24,730 nucleotides of DNA from Conidiobolus incongruus B7586 (Eukaryota; Entomophthoromycota; Entomophthoromycetes; Entomophthorales; Conidiobolaceae), in assembly GCA_000697335.1 (NCBI GenBank), contig JNEM01011814.1, positions 1 through 24,730 of the forward strand, in the 5' to 3' direction. The translations under genes were made by a program, and so were the position numbers. The notes beneath the pieces are model-generated. The model had not been told where the DNA came from and searched no databases. It was given only the letters and a program-made list of their open reading frames with translations. Positions 21,421 through 24,730 of this stretch are shown piece by piece (within the stretch, counting starts at the first letter, position 1; every line of letters begins with the position of its first letter).

Positions 21421-21560
21421 AACATTTGAAACTTGATAATGATTAAATCTTGGCAATTTTTTCTCACATATTATATTTCGATCATTTACAGGTAAAATTT
21501 AAATGAATTCCCGCAGCTAATGATTGGATGGATTTGAGCTTCGGTCGGATGTTGGATCAT
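21421..21560 (+). repeat. Dispersed repeat, copy C
   Basis: This copy links A and B. Its left part (about 21422-21493) matches B, and its core (21508-21550) matches A. It contains ATTTACAGGTAA just before the core. The three cores lie about 1.6 and 1.4 kb apart in the same orientation, as in a decayed tandem or dispersed family. Confidence 0.6.
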
Positions 21561-22059
21561 TTTTGCTAGTTTGAGTGAGTTGGAATAATTTATTTAGGTA
21601 TTCTTTAATGTTTTTATGGAATAATTCTCAAAATTTTAGGTTAATTTCAAGTTATTCACTTATTCTTTGGTATGTTTAAAAATTTAGTCAAAATTCTTAT
21701 TGTTTCAAATTTTGTGAATACTATTTAGTTTTGAATAAAATTGATAGCATGTTAGAAAGATATATATAATAGAGCTTTAATTAATATTATCAGATATAAA
21801 AATATCTATTATCAAATATTAATTAATATATAATAGATTTTTAAAGATTATAAAACCATCTTATGAGCTTATTCTTTAATTATTAATTACAAAAAGGTGG
21901 CAATTATTATGAAACTGAAAAGATCAATCAATTATTGTGATTATGTCATATTTGTTGATCATCGTTAAACTAATAAACAAATTCCCCAAATTTTGATAAA
22001 CTTAAATTTCAATTAATTAAATCTCAGATCAATATAAGTTTTGCAAACACTTAAATTAA
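21561..22059. other. Gene-free stretch
   Basis: No supported coding or RNA feature. AT-rich DNA lies between repeat copy C and the GC-richer block at 22060. Confidence 0.45.
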
Positions 22060-22216
22060 ATTTGTCCAAAGTTGATCAAATTTAATCACCCATGTCCAAG
22101 ACCTGAAAGGAGCCCAAAAAGCTTAAAGGGGCAATCCCCAACTCCAATATCAGAAGACTGGCTTGATTCACTGTTAGATAGTGAAGGGGTGTATTTTTAG
22201 TAATATTGATATCTCA
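22060..22216. other. GC-richer block open in several frames (repeat or gene fragment)
   Basis: This block is far GC-richer than its surroundings, with runs such as AAAGGGGCAATCCCCAACTCC. The plus strand is open for 46 codons to a TAG at 22198-22200 and would end SEDWLDSLLDSEGVYF. The minus strand is open in two frames; one contains DCPFKLFGLLSGLGHG before a stop. None has a plausible start codon at its beginning. The last peptide reminds me of recurring tails in predicted proteins of arbuscular mycorrhizal fungi, which would suggest a common repeat, but I cannot verify that. The strand is undecided. Confidence 0.35.
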
Positions 22217-24730
22217 AACTATTTTTCCATGATATTGAAAGCATTTGAAAGTCTTACTTGATCCAAATTAAGTATGCAACATCCATAATTACCATAAGTT
22301 TTGCTTGTGTAATGCTTGTTTCAAATAATAACCTTTTACCAAGGGTATTCGCTTGTTTTGTTGAATAAACTGTGCTTAAATTTACAATGATATTATATTA
22401 ATATTACTCTTAAAATTTTATTTTTAATTCATATATTAGCTTTTTTATTATCCTTGAAATCTTAAATTTAATAAATTAAACATTATAATACTATTTAATA
22501 ATTACTATACTATGTGTCTCATATTCCTTATTTATATAGTTTTTAATTTCTAACTTATTTTACAATTTTGTAATATTTTTTAATAAATTTTTATTAAAAA
22601 TATTATTAATGCTTCTAATTTTTTTTCTTTATCTTATTAATTATATAAGAGTAGTTTATTTTTAAAATATATATTTCAAGATCAAAAAATTTTTAATTGT
22701 AATTTAATTAGGGAAATAATTATTGGTTTTAATTTTTATTAATATCAAATTATAATAATAAAACTTACTAAGCTCTATTATTTGAAAATTATAATTAAGT
22801 TTTTTTAGCAATAGTTTAAATACTTAAATTGGTTTATTATTTTAATTAATACAATCAATCAAAATTTATTTTATATTGATATTGAATTATGTTGTGTTTT
22901 ATAATAAGTTTTGTAAATAAAAACAGCTGTTAGTAAATTATATATTAATAAGCTTATTTAAATAATTGATTCAATGAATGAAGTATCTAATAAAGAGTAT
23001 TAGATTAACTATCCAATTGATACGGACGGTTATTCTCAAAATACAACAATTATACATCCTTTTTTATATAATCAGTTTAATATAATATTTCCTCAAATAT
23101 TATTCCTATAACTTTGAATATTGCAAAGTTTTTAAATACTTGTCAAATATTTTTTATAATATCATATATTCAATCATATTGTTTTTAACTAATTTTAGTT
23201 TGAGGTTTATTATTCCTTAAATTCTAAAAAGGTTAATAATAATCTTTATTATAAAATATTATTATCATTATTTTTAGTTTGGAGTAATAGTTATTTTGAA
23301 TTAGTTATCCTAATAGTAATTTTTTTGGTTTATTAATTTGATTATTTAAGTTATACCTTAATTTTTAGTTTTAAATTTTTAGCTAGTATATTTATATAGT
23401 TTATTTTTTAATCAATACAAAATATAAATAAGTTATTTATAAAATTATTTATAAAAATATATTTTTAAATTTATAATTAAAAATTATAAGTTTTATATTA
23501 TTTTTTAATAAGTTTTTAAAGATCCAATTTATAATAACAAACCTGATGATTATAAATAATAATATTTTAATAATATTTTTAATATAACTAATTCAATAAT
23601 ATTTCAAAGATTTAATATTAATTGAATAATTGTCACATAACTATCCAATTAATCCATATATATTTACCTTTTATGTCAGTTTACCCATAATTTACCTCTT
23701 ATCCTACTTTTCCTTAAATTGATCCATTCTCATCCCAGTATAGGGAGGAGGAAATACAATAGAGATCTATTTACCTACCTATCTATCTGTCTATTCATTC
23801 ATCAACCTACCCAATTACCTAGCTATAATACTAAGTCTCTATCAAAGATTTCCAATAAAGCTCCATAACTATATTCTAATCCTATCACTTACCAATAATC
23901 CAACTTAATTCAATACAATTATCCTAGTTTCCAGCATTAGTATAATACAATAATTTAATTGGTTTATTTTGAAAAATATTGATCTAATTATCCAATTTAT
24001 TATTTAAAGTCCTAGTTTAGATGATTTAAAGAAATTTTAAAATAATATATTTTGAATATTTTGAATTTATTAATATTTTTGATATAAACGAAAGTTATTT
24101 ATATTAAATTTAATAAAATCTGAATTTATCCTGAGCTTATATATTTCTTACTTTTTTAATTTTATCCCAATAATTAAAATTATTTAAGATTGGAATTTTT
24201 TTATAATTTTATGATAAAAATAGCAAATATCTTTTTATTTGACTAAGGATGACAATAACTTTTTAATACTATATAGTCCAAAATTAGATACTTGAATTTT
24301 TTATATTAGTTTTAAAATTAGGTAAATTAGTTAGTTAGAAATTAAAAAAATTTATAGGATTATAACAATAGCAAGATTTATTTTGAAAATAAATAAAATA
24401 AAGCATTATTTAAATATAATTATTTAATAATAGATGATTACCAGTGATATAAAATATTATATAAATATATAGCTTATTTATATTTTTTAAAATAAAAAAA
24501 TAATAAGTTTAAATTATTAAATCATTCCTAATATATATTAAATATTAATAATTAATAGTAAATTAAAAATATAATAAAGATATTATTAAAAAATGGACAA
24601 ATATTAAAATACTATTAGAAAATATTATAAATTATTATCAAATATTGGTATTATAAGTGTCAGTTAATCTAAACTTTTATTAAATTTTGATAGATATATT
24701 TAAATACAATATAAATATACAAAAATATTT
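22217..24730. other. AT-rich right end, no gene seen
   Basis: Mostly very AT-rich DNA with long A/T runs, similar in texture to 5973-7231. No coding motif or RNA gene was recognised. One segment (about 23640-23960) stands out by strand-biased C content and is listed separately. Confidence 0.5.
23640..23960. other. C-rich, G-poor segment with CTAC/CTAT-like short repeats
   Basis: On the plus strand this segment is rich in C and T and poor in G, unlike both flanks. It has a degenerate tetranucleotide run (CTAC/CTAT/CTGT units) at about 23771-23800. All frames contain stops. It may be a decayed repeat or a stretch with transcription- or replication-linked strand bias. No gene is assigned. Confidence 0.35.

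Noticed and set aside
1-24730. CRISPR arrays, operons or bacterial ribosome binding sites
   Set aside because: No regularly spaced identical repeats were seen. The spliced introns, TATA boxes and Zn2Cys6 domain show a eukaryotic, fungal genome.

Overview
The window looks like a very AT-rich fungal nuclear genome segment. Two host genes are clear. One is a mitochondrial carrier split by six tiny GT-AG introns of 51-59 bp, some with TACTAAT branch sites. The other is a Zn(II)2Cys6 (binuclear cluster) regulator, a class essentially confined to fungi. The low gene density, extreme A+T and a decayed chromovirus fit an early-diverging lineage such as arbuscular mycorrhizal fungi (Glomeromycotina). 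That placement is inference, not proof.

Layout. 1-247 is featureless AT-rich DNA. 253-5967 is a structurally full-length but heavily decayed Ty3/gypsy chromovirus on the minus strand. It has two 399-bp LTRs, a 5-bp target-site duplication (ATATG), a primer-binding site and a polypurine tract. 5973-7273 is extremely AT-rich and ends in a (TA)21 tract. 7274-8312 is the upstream region of the carrier gene, with CCAAT motifs, an imperfect inverted repeat and a TATA-like site. 8313-9758 is the carrier gene itself, seven exons and 371 aa, of the MTM1/SLC25A39-SLC25A40 type. 9759-15160 is more than 5 kb with no gene I can support. 15163-16609 is an unusually CCAAT-dense upstream region. It ends in a compact promoter (inverted repeat, MADS-box-like site, TATA box) for the single-exon Zn2Cys6 gene at 16610-17080.

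17081-24730 has no convincing gene. It holds three diverged copies of a dispersed repeat (cores near 18.5, 20.1 and 21.5 kb), an 84-bp palindromic segment at 20.9 kb, a GC-richer block at 19.3-19.6 kb, a GC-richer block open in several frames at 22.06-22.20 kb, and AT-rich tails.

The two genes lie about 6.9 kb apart on the same strand. Nothing shows that they work together. The carrier would act in the inner mitochondrial membrane in glutathione and metal/Fe-S homeostasis. The Zn2Cys6 protein would act in the nucleus. I found no convincing new multi-gene system. The best leads are the CCAAT-dense control region of the small regulator, the three-copy repeat family, the multi-frame block at 22.1 kb and the cysteine-bearing matrix loop of the carrier.
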